Source of the DNA: Camellia lanceoleosa
Taxonomy: Eukaryota > Streptophyta > Magnoliopsida > Ericales > Theaceae
Reading direction: 5' to 3'
DNA length: 64,000 bases
Assembly (NCBI GenBank): GCA_025200525.1
Contig: CM045767.1
Coordinates: 9,531,273 to 9,595,272, forward strand
Shown here: piece after piece, positions 1 to 11,578 of the stretch
Position numbering within the stretch: the first letter of the stretch is position 1
Layout of the letters: each line of letters opens with the position of its first letter
Translations under genes and position numbers: made by a program
The notes under the pieces: model-generated
What the model was told of the DNA's origin: nothing
What the model saw: the letters and a program-made list of their open reading frames with translations, nothing else
The model's database searches: none

Positions 1-2340
1 TGAATTAAAAATTTAAAAACTATTTTTTCAAAAAGTACTCAACCAAACAGAAGAAAAATTCTCTCCTCTCTTTCTCTCCATAAAAGGAGAAATTATTCGG
101 TGCCCATACACACCACGTCATTCTCGCCAGATGGTCCCCACACCAATAGCTACAGTCCACGTGTGGTTTTTTTCCTACCATAAATGGTGGACACTTTTTT
201 GGTTATCTATTTATACTAGATAATTTTTCTCCAGTTTAATCCTTCACAAATAAAAAGTTAAAATTATTTCTACACAATAAATTGAAAAAAACATTCATAA
301 ATTTCAAATAACAAATTTCAAAATTAAAGTCCAAATAATGAATTTTATATTACAGTGTAGCATAAGCAAAGAATAAGATCTAAAAATATTTGTTAAAGTT
401 TAAGTCCAAACAGCAAATTTTAGAATTCAATCCACATCAAAATGATACATGTATAGCAAACCTTCAATAAAATGATGCTACTGAATTCGTATCATAACTG
501 ATAACCTTTTCACTTTATCAAATTTCAATACCTTCAAAAAAAGGTGAATGAATATTTTGATACAAAAGAATAATCATCCTATCTAACTAAAAATAATAAT
601 AATTAATCATCCAGTTTAGAATGAGAGCCAACCAACTACACACATAAAGAGAAGCAACATAACCCAACATTTCTAATACAGATCAGCCACCTACAACAAA
701 ATCACTCGCTTAAATTCGCTTTAAAAAACCAATAGTTATAAGAAATCGCATCAAAATACATATGAGAAATTAACAAAATGATTTTTTAAAAGCAACTCTA
801 ATTTGACAACAAAATAAACTCATTGTGGTAATAAAAATAATTTGAAGAATAATAACAAATGCATGAATAACTTGATATAATATTATTAAATCAGATTATT
901 TTATGGTTTTAATTTGAATAATACCAAAAAAAACTCAACAAACCCATGTTTAAGAGTGATAATTGCATGTTTCACAATTTTTTGCAATAACATTGTCATA
1001 GCAATGAAACTTAAGGCTTGGTTTAATTTGGTTTGGTTTGGTTTGGACATTGTTGTAGCAACAAATAATCTTCTTTCAATTTATTTTGTAATTAATTCCC
1101 TTCTTTCAGCACAAAATTCAAGTACTTCTTTGAGGGTTCTGAATATACCAGTGGTAAGCATAATTCTGACCCCATCATTGGCTGAAACACACATGAATGC
1201 AAGAGAGAAGTTTACACAGGTTTTACATAGTGAAACTTAACAATAAAATGATAACTCTTGTATAAAAGTCTTCCTAGTTGAACCGGGGAGCAAATTTCAA
1301 TAATAGTAAAAATATGAATTAGGCAAACCTCTCCAAACACTTTGATCTAGATAATGAAGTACTACAGTGAAGCAAACATAGAACACGCATTGATGATCTC
1401 GCCATTTTCCAATTATCTAAGCTCTGTAAATAGATCAAATAATAAAAATTAAAATTAAAATTAAAAAGCCCTAAAAAAACACAAACTATTCATTGCAAAA
1501 TTCACAAAAAAAATCAAAAATTTGTGTAATCACTACTATGTAAGTCCAAAACACAATATTTTTAATCTTTGAAAGACATGATGAGGCCACAATTTTATAT
1601 TCCCAACAATAGCAACATTTGACAAATTAATTGAGAAGAAAAAGAAAAAAAAAAAAGCAGAAATGATATGAAATGCATAGCTTGTATTGGTCACAACAAA
1701 CACTAAAACTAATTTGGAAGGAAAAAATGAATCTGAACAATAATCCCGCAGGCAAAAATTAGTTTTTTACTTTGATATAAAGGACCAATCATCACTTCAC
1801 AATTAAAATCAAATGTTTTACATAGAAACAAAATGAAAATGCCATCTAAGTTTGAATAAGACATGAGAAATTGCCCTTTTACTCATAAAGACTTCAAAAC
1901 AATATTTAAGCGATTGCGATCATAAAAAAAAATCTCATGGATGACTAAATTAGTGCATCAAATCTTTAGTTAGCGTATGGATATTACTCAGTACAACTGT
2001 ATCAAATCATTCTCCCATTTTCTAATTTCTTGTATTTTGTCTTCTACAAAACAAATTGCCTCCCTAAACATTTAGAGTTTTCAAGTGCTTTATGTGGTTC
2101 AAGCCATCCCCAAACCCATCCAGAGAATAAAAAAATTACCAAGATAAAATGTGGAAAAGTGAACCACAACATAGCTAAAACCAAAGCAAGTAAAACCAGT
2201 TAATAAAAATATTCAATCTTCTGACTGTACACCTAAATTGAGACTTGAAGCAGCAACGGAGCTATGTACAAAGCACAATCCCAAAGACAGAAACCCTCAA
2301 CGAAATTCACAAAAAATTGCCATTATCGTCACTTGTAAAG
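1..2340. other. AT-rich noncoding DNA
   Basis: About 2.3 kb of A/T-rich sequence with no recognisable protein, RNA gene or bounded transposon. The only ORF over 100 codons (914-1240, plus) has biased, repetitive composition and matches no family I know. I see nothing else that can be named. Confidence 0.6.
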
Positions 2341-2345
2341 AGGTT

Positions 2346-2376
2346 ATGTGTGTGTGTGTATGAGAGAGAGAGAGAG
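2346..2376. repeat. Compound (GT)n-(GA)n microsatellite
   Basis: A short run of GT dinucleotides passes directly into a run of GA dinucleotides. It is a simple sequence repeat with no neighbouring coding sequence. Confidence 0.9.
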
Positions 2377-2377
2377 T

Positions 2378-2556
2378 AAAACTAGGTGGAGCTCTTTCTG
2401 GTCTTCAAATTATGTTGTAAAGAAACTAACTTTGAAGGTAATCCCACTTATATCAAAACCAATAGAGTTCTTCTCCTCATTCAAGTCTAGGAATTCAAAC
2501 TAAGTAGAGCTCTTTCCGGTCTTCACATTATGTTCTAAAGAAACTAACTTTTAAGG
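2378..2556. repeat. Short local direct duplication, two ~60-bp copies
   Basis: Copies at about 2378-2437 and 2497-2556 share the order AGCTCTTTC, GGTCTTCA, AAAGAAACTAACTTT with several mismatches, separated by about 60 bp. It looks like an old local duplication. No transposon ends are visible. Confidence 0.7.
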
Positions 2557-4424
2557 GGGTGAGAGAAGTTTGTGATAGACAGAGGTACCGGTAAGCGAGA
2601 ACCAGAGGTCTAGCATCAGCACGCATTTTGTTCAACTTATACTTTTAACTGTCAGATGTTGATTAGGATTGATCTCAACCATTAAAAACAATTGTATCTC
2701 TAAGACAATTGTAGGACATTTTCAAAAACCCTTGTGGTATATTATATAGATAAATGGATTTTCATTTTTGTTTTGTGGCCTATCAAAATATATAACCCAC
2801 TTTGAAATCAACCATCAAAAGTATTCTTACGCAATAACAACCTTTATTGCATCAACAAAGAAGCCATCGTAAAGGGCTTTGGATCAAGAGCTGGTGGGGA
2901 AGGGAAGAGTATGTAGATGTGAGAGAGTGAAAGGGGTTTGTATATGTATGTATATACAACTATTTATAACAATTGCAAAAACTAAATTCATCAAACACAA
3001 ATAAAAAGTTCAATTTCAAGTTCTAACCACATTAAATCTTAACTCTTAAACATGATTTCAGAAGTTCAACTTTTAGCCTCTAAACACTTAATAGAACATT
3101 TAGAAAAATTGATCTATCAAATATAATTAATTTCCAGCCAACAAAAAAATTTCTGAACATAAAATTTAGCAATGTAGCATAAATATTAACTATCCAGTTC
3201 ATACTGATATTTTTGCCAACGTACATATGTAATCATTTTAACTTATATCTCCTCTTTTAAACTAAATCAAATCCATTAATTTAATTGCAAACCATTTCCC
3301 GCTATCGTATCCTCCATATCTTTCCCTCACTGTTCTATCCATTTATTTGCACTTTTTTTCTCCCTATACCTCCATTTATCGTCATCTCACAACCTCATTG
3401 CACAACCAAATCCTTTCTCTGCTTTTTGCTTAAGTTCTCTCTCACCCATGACATACCAATGCCATGAAAATGCATTACCAACTAGTATACTTCAAACAAA
3501 AGTAGCTCTTTGAATTGACGCTTAGGGTGTTTAAATTTGGGATGAAGTTTTTCATAGTCATACTCAATCTAATTTTAAGATGTTTATATTATCCAAAATA
3601 ATGCGCGTAAGATAAAAACTCAATGCAGTTTCATTATCATGAAAGAGTAAAATATGAACAATTTATCAAATAAAATAGTACTCAAGACCTAAAAAATGTA
3701 TTTATGTGAGAAAAACATAATAATTGCTCCAATTATACACTGAGTATCAAATAGAGAAGCTGCATTTTGGAAGAAAAAAATAACATGAAGATGAGGTTTC
3801 TTTGTGCCTTATGCTAGTGACCATAGAAATTGAATGTCAGCTGCAAACTAAATTGATCTAAACGTAAACCGTATTGCACAACTACCACCCTCACTGTATT
3901 TCCCTCCGAGAATATCATTTTAAATTTTGATAGGAATTTAAAAAGGAAAAAGAAAAGATGAAGGAAATATAAAGTTATTATGATTCAAACATAACCTTAA
4001 ATACGTAAGCAAAATTATTTTTGTTGACGAAATGGTACCAATACATGTTTTATAGAGGAGCCAATTTGAGAGAGAGAATAAACAAATTCATGCTCTTTAC
4101 AACTATCAATTAGTAAGCAAATTGATACATATGCATTCCCCTAATATATTCTCTACCACTGGGAATCCTTAAACCAGTTAATTGATCAAATGTAAAATTA
4201 ACCGTCAATATAGATATATGATTTTTGTTTAATTATAATTCATAATTACACAACTGAGTGAGTAATAAGACTGTGAAACTGGGCAAAACTTTGTCAAGCC
4301 AAAATATTATTTCTGCCACTATACCCATTAGCAATATAAACTTAGGTTTTTGTTTAATGTTGCCACCGAGCCAAAATATTGGTTCTACCACTAAACCCAT
4401 GGACAATATAATTTAATTATCAGG
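2557..4424. other. AT-rich noncoding DNA
   Basis: No coding or structural feature recognised. The short plus-strand ORF 3285-3467 sits in a CT-rich stretch and is not convincing as a gene. Confidence 0.55.
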
Positions 4425-4690
4425 CTAGGCTTGATTGTTCTAATGCTATGTTCTGAAACCATAACGTTGAAACCATAAGAGACATATAAAATTAGAAAAT
4501 ATTGTTCTAATGCTATGTATATATTGACAGCTAATATATTGTTCTAATCCATAATGTTGAAAGCTAATATATTGTTCTAACCCATAATGTTGAAAGCTAA
4601 AATATATTGAAAGCTAAAGTATATTGAAAGCTAAAGTTAGAAAATGTTGTTCTAACCCATAATGTTGAAGACTAATATATTGAAAGCATA
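4425..4690. repeat. Irregular tandem repeat of TATTGTTCTAA / AATGTTGAAAGCTAA motifs
   Basis: The motifs ATTGTTCTAA, CATAATGTTGA and AAGCTAATATATT recur at least five times with irregular spacing of roughly 35-60 bp. This is a decayed minisatellite without coding content. Confidence 0.7.
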
Positions 4691-6110
4691 ATAGAAATAT
4701 AAAATTAGACCAAACAGCACCAAGAACAAAAGTGACTACCATTATGTTTAGGGACCAAGTTTAAAACATTAACCAGCTTTTAGGAAGAGTTGTCTCATTT
4801 TATGGGTGATGCTACATTTCCTCCTAGCAAAGGAACAATAAGGAGGATGTGCTTCTAGTAGTGCTTGATCTACCCAACTGGCATTTATTGGGTTATTGAG
4901 TGGAGTAAATAATCTTTGACAAAATCATAGAATCCAAAAATCAACTCAATAGAAAGGATAACAAACTGAGTGAATATTAAATTAAACTGAGTGAATATTA
5001 TATTGTTTTGTGTCCTATACATGGCAGGATAACATACAAATTAAACAACATAGAAATTAAAGCTCTATTTCTTTCTCTACAAAAAAGGCCTCATCAAATG
5101 GTTCAACAATTAGAAACTAACCTTTCTGTATCTCACAATGGTTTATCAATTTTCATCTCTGTCTAACCCATTTTTGTCAAATTTATTGTCTCTCGTAATA
5201 AAATCTATCAATTATGACCCACTTCAATTTAAAATATCAAATTTGGTAAATAATAATTTGAATCTGAATACATAAAGATATCCAGTTAAACTAACCTAGA
5301 ACAATGAAACTCTCAACAACCAATTAGAGAATTCTAAGAAAATTCCAAAGACTTTTACTAATGAGATTAATTAAAGCTTGAACAGTATGATAATAAAAAT
5401 TCAAACCAATTAACTCATGAATTTAAAAATCAATTAATTTAAAAAATTAACTCATGAATTTTATAATTCTGTTAAGAGCCTATTCGCTAAAATAAAAAAA
5501 TGAAATGTGGTTTAGATTTAACTAAAGACAAAATGTAAAAAACAAATAAATAAATAACAATGAAAATCTATGAGCACCAAATCATCCACACGTAAGAAAA
5601 AAAAAAAAAAAAAAACTCTCCCACATACAGGAACAAATCTGGTAGTCTATGCCTAAACTGATGAACATGACAAATCCGGTAAAAAAAAATTCTAATCCTA
5701 CATTCCTAAACATGTATCAAATAAGACAAAATGAAATGTGGTTTAGATTTAACTAAACAAAATACTATAGTTGATTTCTTAAATCATTCATTTTTTCTTG
5801 CTCCCCCTACCCTACCTACCCCAATTTGATTTTAATAAACCCAAATAATGATAATTGTAAGAAAAAAAAAAAAATTTTTTAAAAAAAGAACCATACTTAA
5901 AAATTTCCAACACAACCAACCAAAGAAATAATCACAACATAACAATGATCAATTATTGCTTAAGTAAGAATACAAATCAAATACTTATCACAATGTTTCG
6001 ATATGAAAGGTCTTAAGGAAGTCCTCAAGCTGCCTAATATGAGCCTATTAAGCAAACACAATGCTTCAGACACAATGTATTGGACACACCAGATCAAATA
6101 TTACACCTAA
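4691..6110. other. AT-rich noncoding DNA
   Basis: Nothing recognisable besides homopolymer A runs, for example near 5600 and 5865-5887. Confidence 0.5.
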
Positions 6111-6605
6111 TCACAAATTGTAAACATTAATAAAGCAATTAAATTGGACAAACCTGTTGTCAAACCTGCTAGAAATTAACAAACCTGCTAGAAATTAAAG
6201 ATTATTGAAACAAAAGATATCAAAAAATTATAGTATGTTTCAATCACAAGTTGTATACATCAATAAAGCAATTAGATTGGACAAACCTGTTGTCAAACTT
6301 GCTGGAAAAGATATCAAAAAATTAGAGTAAAGATTATTGAAACATATTACAGTAAAGATTTAGAAACAAAAGAATGAAGGTACGAACAACAATTTTTGAA
6401 ACAAAAGATTATTGAAACATATTACAGTAAAGATTATTGAAACAAAAGATATCCAAAAATTAGAATAAAGATTATAGAAACATATTACAGTAAAGATTAT
6501 TGAAACATTATTGAAACAAAAGAATACACCTCCATCATGATGAAAATATACTTGCTGGACCCAAAAAGATAAGTTATTGAAACACATTAGAGTAAAGATT
6601 CTTTT
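6111..6605. repeat. Duplicated segment and GATTATTGAAACATATTACAGTAAA array
   Basis: Two copies of a ~65-bp segment (about 6114-6178 and 6240-6302, sharing AATTGGACAAACCTGTTGTC) are followed by five or more copies of a 25-30-bp unit containing ATTATTGAAAC and TTACAGTAAAGATT up to about 6603. The minus-strand ORF 6360-6635 is simply this repeat read as protein, so I do not call it a gene. Confidence 0.75.
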
Positions 6606-7312
6606 GCTAAATGTTATACTATTAACATTCTGCAAGTCCCATGAACAAAAATAGTTGCAATTATCATATTAAGATTGCTTACCTTGTGCCCCCATTACAC
6701 TTGAACTCATTAAAGCAAAGGATGAGAAACTACAAAAGAATCATATTATTGAACATGGATTCTAAAAACAAAAACCTCGTTTGGTTTTACATGGCAATCT
6801 GAAACTTCTCCATGGTTAGTATTCTTGCTCACTATTGCATACTGTATAGAAATTAGAGTGAACTAAATCTTAAACTAAGGTTTTGATTGTTACACATGCA
6901 TGGGTGGGAATAATCAAAAAGAAGAATAGGCTTGAAGGGATTTCGAATACATTATTCTTTTTAAACACTTAATCAATGAATCCTACTTATTAGTGAAAAT
7001 TTACCACTAAACGTTCACAATCAAAATAGTACAAAAATTGTCTAGAAAGGGGCTCAATAGAAGGGGTTCACATACACCACTTGTAATAAAACCCCACTTA
7101 ACCAACCTTGACACAACCAATGAAAAAGGAAGTAGGATAACATAGCAAGTCCAAGATTCAAGTAAAATTGGCCAAAATAAATTAGAAATGGTAACAACAT
7201 TGGTCTGCATAGCCCTAAGAATTTGCTGGCGTTGATACCCCAACTTTTAAACCACACCTTGTATTAAATCCATTGCTGGAAGATTGACATTCCATGTTTC
7301 ATGTATGTTGAG
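6606..7312. other. Unassigned region, weakly coding-like on the minus strand
   Basis: Overlapping minus-strand ORFs lie at 7007-7257 but match no family I recognise. A stretch at about 6664-6713 has a TTTTGTAG acceptor-like and a CAAG/GTAAGC donor-like signal on the minus strand, without an identifiable protein. I make no gene call. Confidence 0.3.
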
Positions 7313-7749
7313 ATTATATCATTGTTCACCTTTTCTTTCTCTTCTTTCTTCTTCTTCTTCTTTTTTTTTTTTTTTTTTTTTTTGATCAACAACAAAAAGA
7401 AATTGATTTTCAAGAGGTACCAAATACAATCCAAAACACGTTTGCTACCAATAAATAAACTTTAGGCGCCAAATTAGCAAAATATGTTTTCTGATTGTCT
7501 GTAATTGATTTCCATATATCATTGTTCACCTTTTTTTCTTTTCTTTCTTCTTCTTCTTCTTCTTTTTTTTTTTTTTTTTTTGATCAACAACAAAAAGAAA
7601 TTGATTTTCAAGAGGTACCAAATACAATCCAAAACACATTTGCTAACAATAAATAAAATTTAGGCACCAAATTAGCAAAATATGTTTTCTGATTGTCTGT
7701 GATTGATTTCCATATATCATTGTTCACCTTTTTTTCTTTTATTTCTTTC

Positions 7750-7780
<31 letters not shown>

Positions 7781-8110
7781 TAATCAACAACAAAAGGAAA
7801 TTGATTTTCAAGAGGTACCAAATACAATCCAAAACACATTTGCTACCAATAAATAAACTTTAGGCACCAAATTAGCAAAATATGTTTTTTGATTTTCTGT
7901 AATTGATTTCCATATATTATTGTTCACCTTTTTTTCTTTTCTTTCTTCATCTTCTTCTTCTTTTTTTTTTTTTTTTTGATCAGCAACAAAAAGAAATTGA
8001 TTTTCAAGAGGTACCAAATACAATCCAAAACACATTTGCTACCAATAAATAAACTTTAGGCACCAAATTAGAAAAATATGTTTTCTAATTTTCTGTAATT
8101 GATTTCCATT
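7313..8110 (-). repeat. Tandem array (~197-bp unit, four copies) of poly(A)-tailed retroposon-like ends
   Basis: Four units, with starts spaced about 197, 204 and 195 bp, share GAAATTGATTTTCAAGAGG, TACCAAATACAATCCAAAAC and a CTT/poly(T) tract. Read on the minus strand each unit ends TTGTTGTTGATC followed by a poly(A) run and GAA repeats, which resembles the 3' end of a plant LINE or another processed retroposon. The minus-strand ORFs 7608-7832 and 7808-8035 are translations of this repeat. The retroposon origin is inference; the tandem structure is seen directly. Confidence 0.8.
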
Positions 8111-8627
8111 TGTCTACTCCAGGCTTTCCAATAACCATAGCATATTCATTGTGTAATGTGCAAGTTTGAGTGGAATATATCCCAACCCATGGTTTGCTGA
8201 AAGAGTTGACAGTAATAGTTACAAAAAGAAAACTCTCAAGAAAAAAAAAATTTCCTATTTTCTAAATGTGGAAAAAATTTCTAATTTCCTTCTCATGGTA
8301 GGTCGCTATTGATCACTTGATGCACATTTGACACAATCTCACCCACCTGTGTCTCTGATTACACCAACACTCATCTACGCGTGTATTTCTCAGTTGCCTT
8401 CGCCTCGTCTCTTTCTCTGTGTTAGTGAGCCCTAGGTAATCAGATCCTAGCATTTTGCAGCTCTTTTTAATAATTCTAATTAGCTTGGCCATTTACGAAT
8501 TGCTCACTAACTGTTCAATAAAATGTTCAGTAATAGATTGAACCACCCTTTTATTCCTATAAACCTAGAAAAGAGTGCAAGGCAAGGCAAGGCAACAGGA
8601 AACTGATGCATATTAAATTTAGGATAC
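8111..8627. other. Intergenic or intron sequence downstream of the O-fucosyltransferase exons
   Basis: This is where the next exon of the minus-strand gene at 8628-8956 would be expected. I see no sequence encoding the usual continuation of the family (Ile-Ala-Asp-Ala, then the GDP-fucose-binding region). It contains a small GGCAA repeat near 8580-8595. Confidence 0.5.
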
Positions 8628-8956
8628 CTGTGAGACATGATATTCAGGGCCGTTGGTTAATGAGAAGGTGACGAAACCATCTGTTTGTGTTGCTTCTTCT
8701 GTTAGCCATAAGAACAAATAAGAAAGCATGAAAGAGAGAATGATTAGCCAAAGGTAAGCTAATTTTAAAAACTACGAAATTTACGAATCTCTAGGACTCA
8801 AGCCGACTTACCCAAACCGGGTTTTGTCCAACAAGGTTTCCGATCCAGGCCATCCTCCTTCCAAGGCCCATTAATTGCTCTAGCATGTGTAACAGTGGTG
8901 TGCTCTGTAAACTTGACATTGTCATAATTCTCCCTTGGTTCTTCCGAATGGTTGGT
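8628..8956 (-). pseudogene. O-fucosyltransferase family protein, 5' exons only (truncated)
   Basis: Two minus-strand exons read cleanly. Exon A (8956-8812, 145 nt) ends in Thr-Lys-Pro-Gly-Leu and the donor GTAAGT. Exon B (8698-8628, 71 nt) follows acceptor CTAACAG and a 113-nt intron, and the split codon joins in phase. Exon B encodes GFVTFSLTNGPEYHVSQ, the hallmark stretch just before the GDP-fucose protein O-fucosyltransferase domain of plant O-fucosyltransferase-family proteins, which are generally Golgi type-II membrane enzymes. Exon B ends in a plausible donor (GTATCC), but no later exon is visible in the 8.6 kb beyond, where the retroposon tandem array lies. The family assignment rests on motif recognition and the exon phase agreement. 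Truncation is the likely explanation; a very long intron leaving the window is the alternative. Confidence 0.6.
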
Positions 8957-9368
8957 CTTTAAGAGGGACGGAATACAAAAGCAATTTAGAGAAAAAAATA
9001 CATAAAAGAAGAGTAATTAAGTAGATTAATAATGGATACTCATGAAATGATTGTTTCTTTGTAGTTACACAAAGTGAAACCATAAAACCCCAATACATTC
9101 CTTCCTGAATTGCCTAATGAATATATAAATATACATAATCACATCCTTTGGTTGCCCAGAAACCATAGAAGCACATGCTAAGTGAAGTGAAAAATGAAAA
9201 TTTAGCTTAATTTTCCCTTCACTTCACGAATCACTCCTCAAATACTCAAAAGATGTATGAATTTGACATCTAGAAGAGCATAGGCACAGACACTCAAAAA
9301 GGCACGGTCAATTAAAGATGATAAATATGTAATGATGGAGCGAGGAAACACAAGATTGGTTTGCTCAC

Positions 9369-9560
9369 CTTTTGCAGTGAGAAGATGAAGATTGGGGTTG
9401 GGTCTCTAGCAAAGGAATGGGCTTTGATGGAGAGAGAGAAAGAGAGAGGGGTGTGTGTTCAGAATTTGAAAATTGAAACAGAGAGATTTTGAGCAGAGAG
9501 GAGCACGTGAGAGAGAGATTTCCAGCCACATTATCTTGAGCTAAGGTGAGAGACATTTTG
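9369..9560 (-). other. Candidate 5' leader exon of the O-fucosyltransferase-like gene
   Basis: A CT-rich minus-strand segment ends in CACTGCAAAAG followed by the donor GTGAGC, about 410 bp upstream of exon A. It contains an open frame from 9556, but joining it to exon A at 8956 does not keep that frame. It is therefore more likely a 5' untranslated exon, or the real start codon has been lost. Confidence 0.35.
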
Positions 9561-10576
9561 AACCATTAGATCTTGACTGTAATTGATCTCAATCATTGAA
9601 ATGTCTAAATAGGACAAATAAGAGTAAGACATTTTCAGCCATTGGATTGAAGCAATCTAAAGGTCCAAATTTTGACACATATATATTTTCAATCCTTGAA
9701 TTCAAACTAACCCTTCCATTGTTCTATAGTCTTTAATGTTTTAGAGCATTGGTAGAAATTTAAAAAATAATATATATATATATATATATGTAAGTCTATT
9801 TTTTAGATTTAGTGATATGTTAAAAAATTAATTGGTTAACAATTATAAAATATTTAACTATCAATTAATTATTTTTTTGACATATCACTGAGTCTAAATA
9901 AAGTGAGTCTAACTTTTAGATATTATAATTAGAGAATATTTAATTTTTAAATATTTTATATAGTGTGAGTGTGAAACTCATACTATTTAAGACTCACACA
10001 AGGTGAGTATTATGTAAAAAATTTTATTTTCTTTTTTAAATTTCAAGTATTTTTGAGATTGAAAAAAGTATGTTAATGTGTTATATGACAATGAGAAACA
10101 ATTCTAGAAATACTAACAATCTCTAAAAAAATATATAGTTTAACCATTTTTTTTTCAAAATTTCTCGAAAAAGAAAAAAAAAATTGCCAAAGCAATTCTC
10201 TCCAACTGTACATCTTAATTAGGAAAAATTATATAATAGTCCCGGAGTATGTCATACTCTCATCAATCACCATTCATTATGTTCCTTCATATTCTTTAAT
10301 CACACAACACAAATAGTTAATATTTTATCTTATCTACCAATCATACTACCATGGAGAACCACATGACCATATTATCAGACTATTGAATAATCTCCCCCTG
10401 ACCAAATGATTTTAGATTCCCAATCCCGAGTTTTCTTTAGAATAGCTTAGCTTAGCTAACTTCTGAATAATAAGATCTTAATTAATCAATATAACCTGAA
10501 ATACCGATCATTTCAATACAAGAGTCGAAAATCAAATTGTGATACACCACCTACTTTAAAATACGATATGATAATG
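9561..10576. repeat. Noncoding DNA with (TA)n and a small inverted repeat
   Basis: A (TA)n run lies at about 9770-9789. Next to it, arms at about 9793-9840 and 9854-9908 are inverted copies of TTTAGTGATATGT and TTAATTGG-type sequence, forming a hairpin of MITE size. No target-site duplication was defined. The rest is featureless AT-rich sequence. Confidence 0.55.
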
Positions 10577-11378
10577 GTAGATTTATATAACGTTAAATTA
10601 TACTAACGGTTCTTATAGTTTGAGCCTTGTGTCATTTGATTCTGAGTTTTGAATCTTGTTGCAAATAAAGACAATTGAAGGTATCATTGCTCAATTTCAA
10701 AGGTAAAGTCGTCAATCGGATAAAATATAAATTAATTTGATAAAAATAAATGTCAAAAAAATATTTTTGAATTTTTAAAAATTATTTCTATCCACTAAAG
10801 ATAAAATTATATAAAATTGATAAATCTTTTAGACATTTATTTATTTATTTATTTTTACCAAATTAATTTTTTTTTATATATATTTGGATGATGAACATGT
10901 AATGGGTAGTTGTTTTTATTTTTATTAAATTAGTTTTTATTTTTCTAAAAATCAAATATGACAACAACTTTAATATCATTATTAAACTAATCCATTAAAT
11001 CAAAAAATCTAAAACTAAAACATTTCATATATTAAATATATCGTTTACACATTAAAGGCCTAACAATCACCCATTATATGATCATCATCCAAATACATAA
11101 TAAAAATTAATTTGGTAAAAAAAAAATAATTGTCTAAAAGATTTATCAATTTTACATAATTTTATCTTTAGTAAGTAAAAAGTAATTTTTAAAAATTCAA
11201 AAATATTTTTTTGACATTTATTTTTGTAAAATTAGTTTATATTTTATTAAATTGACGACTTCGCCTTTGAAATTGAGCAATGGTATCTTCAATTATCCTT
11301 ATTTGAAATAAGATTCAAATTTAGAGTTAAATACATCACAATTAAAAAGTTAGATAATTTATCATTTATATAAATTAC
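10577..11378. mobile_element. Foldback/MITE element with ~320-bp inverted arms
   Basis: The left arm (10577-10912) and right arm (11064-11378) are inverted copies. Examples: CATTGCTCAATTTCAAAGG on the left pairs with CCTTTGAAATTGAGCAATGG on the right, and AAAGTCGTCAA with TTGACGACTTC. The inner flanks GGATGATGAACATGTAATGG and CCATTATATGATCATCATCC also pair. The loop is about 150 bp and no ORF is present. This is a non-autonomous DNA transposon of foldback type. No target-site duplication was identified, so the exact termini may differ by some bases. Confidence 0.75.
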
Positions 11379-11578
11379 ACTACTAAAAAAGTGCCTCTAA
11401 TTTATTTATGACATTGCAATTTGATTTCAGTTGGTCCACAATTAAACTAGTGATCATTGACTCAATAATCCAATTTTCAAAATATTGGTATTGTATATCT
11501 AACTTTTTCATTCACAACAACAAATTAAAATTTTAGAGAAAATTTAAAGAGAAATTACTCTAAAATCCCATTTAGTCC

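Noticed and set aside
914..1240. 108-codon plus-strand ORF
   Set aside because: AT-rich, repeated GTTTGGTTT words, no domain, no splice or promoter context.
6360..6635. 91-codon minus-strand ORF with repeated SIIFTVICFNNL
   Set aside because: It is the translation of the 25-30-bp nucleotide repeat at 6333-6603.
7007..7257. Overlapping minus-strand ORFs with hydrophobic segments
   Set aside because: They overlap in two frames, match no family I could name, and have no start or splice context; left as unassigned.
7608..8035. Two Lys-rich minus-strand ORFs
   Set aside because: They are reading frames through the tandem poly(A)-tailed repeat; the Lys/Glu runs are the A and GAA tracts.
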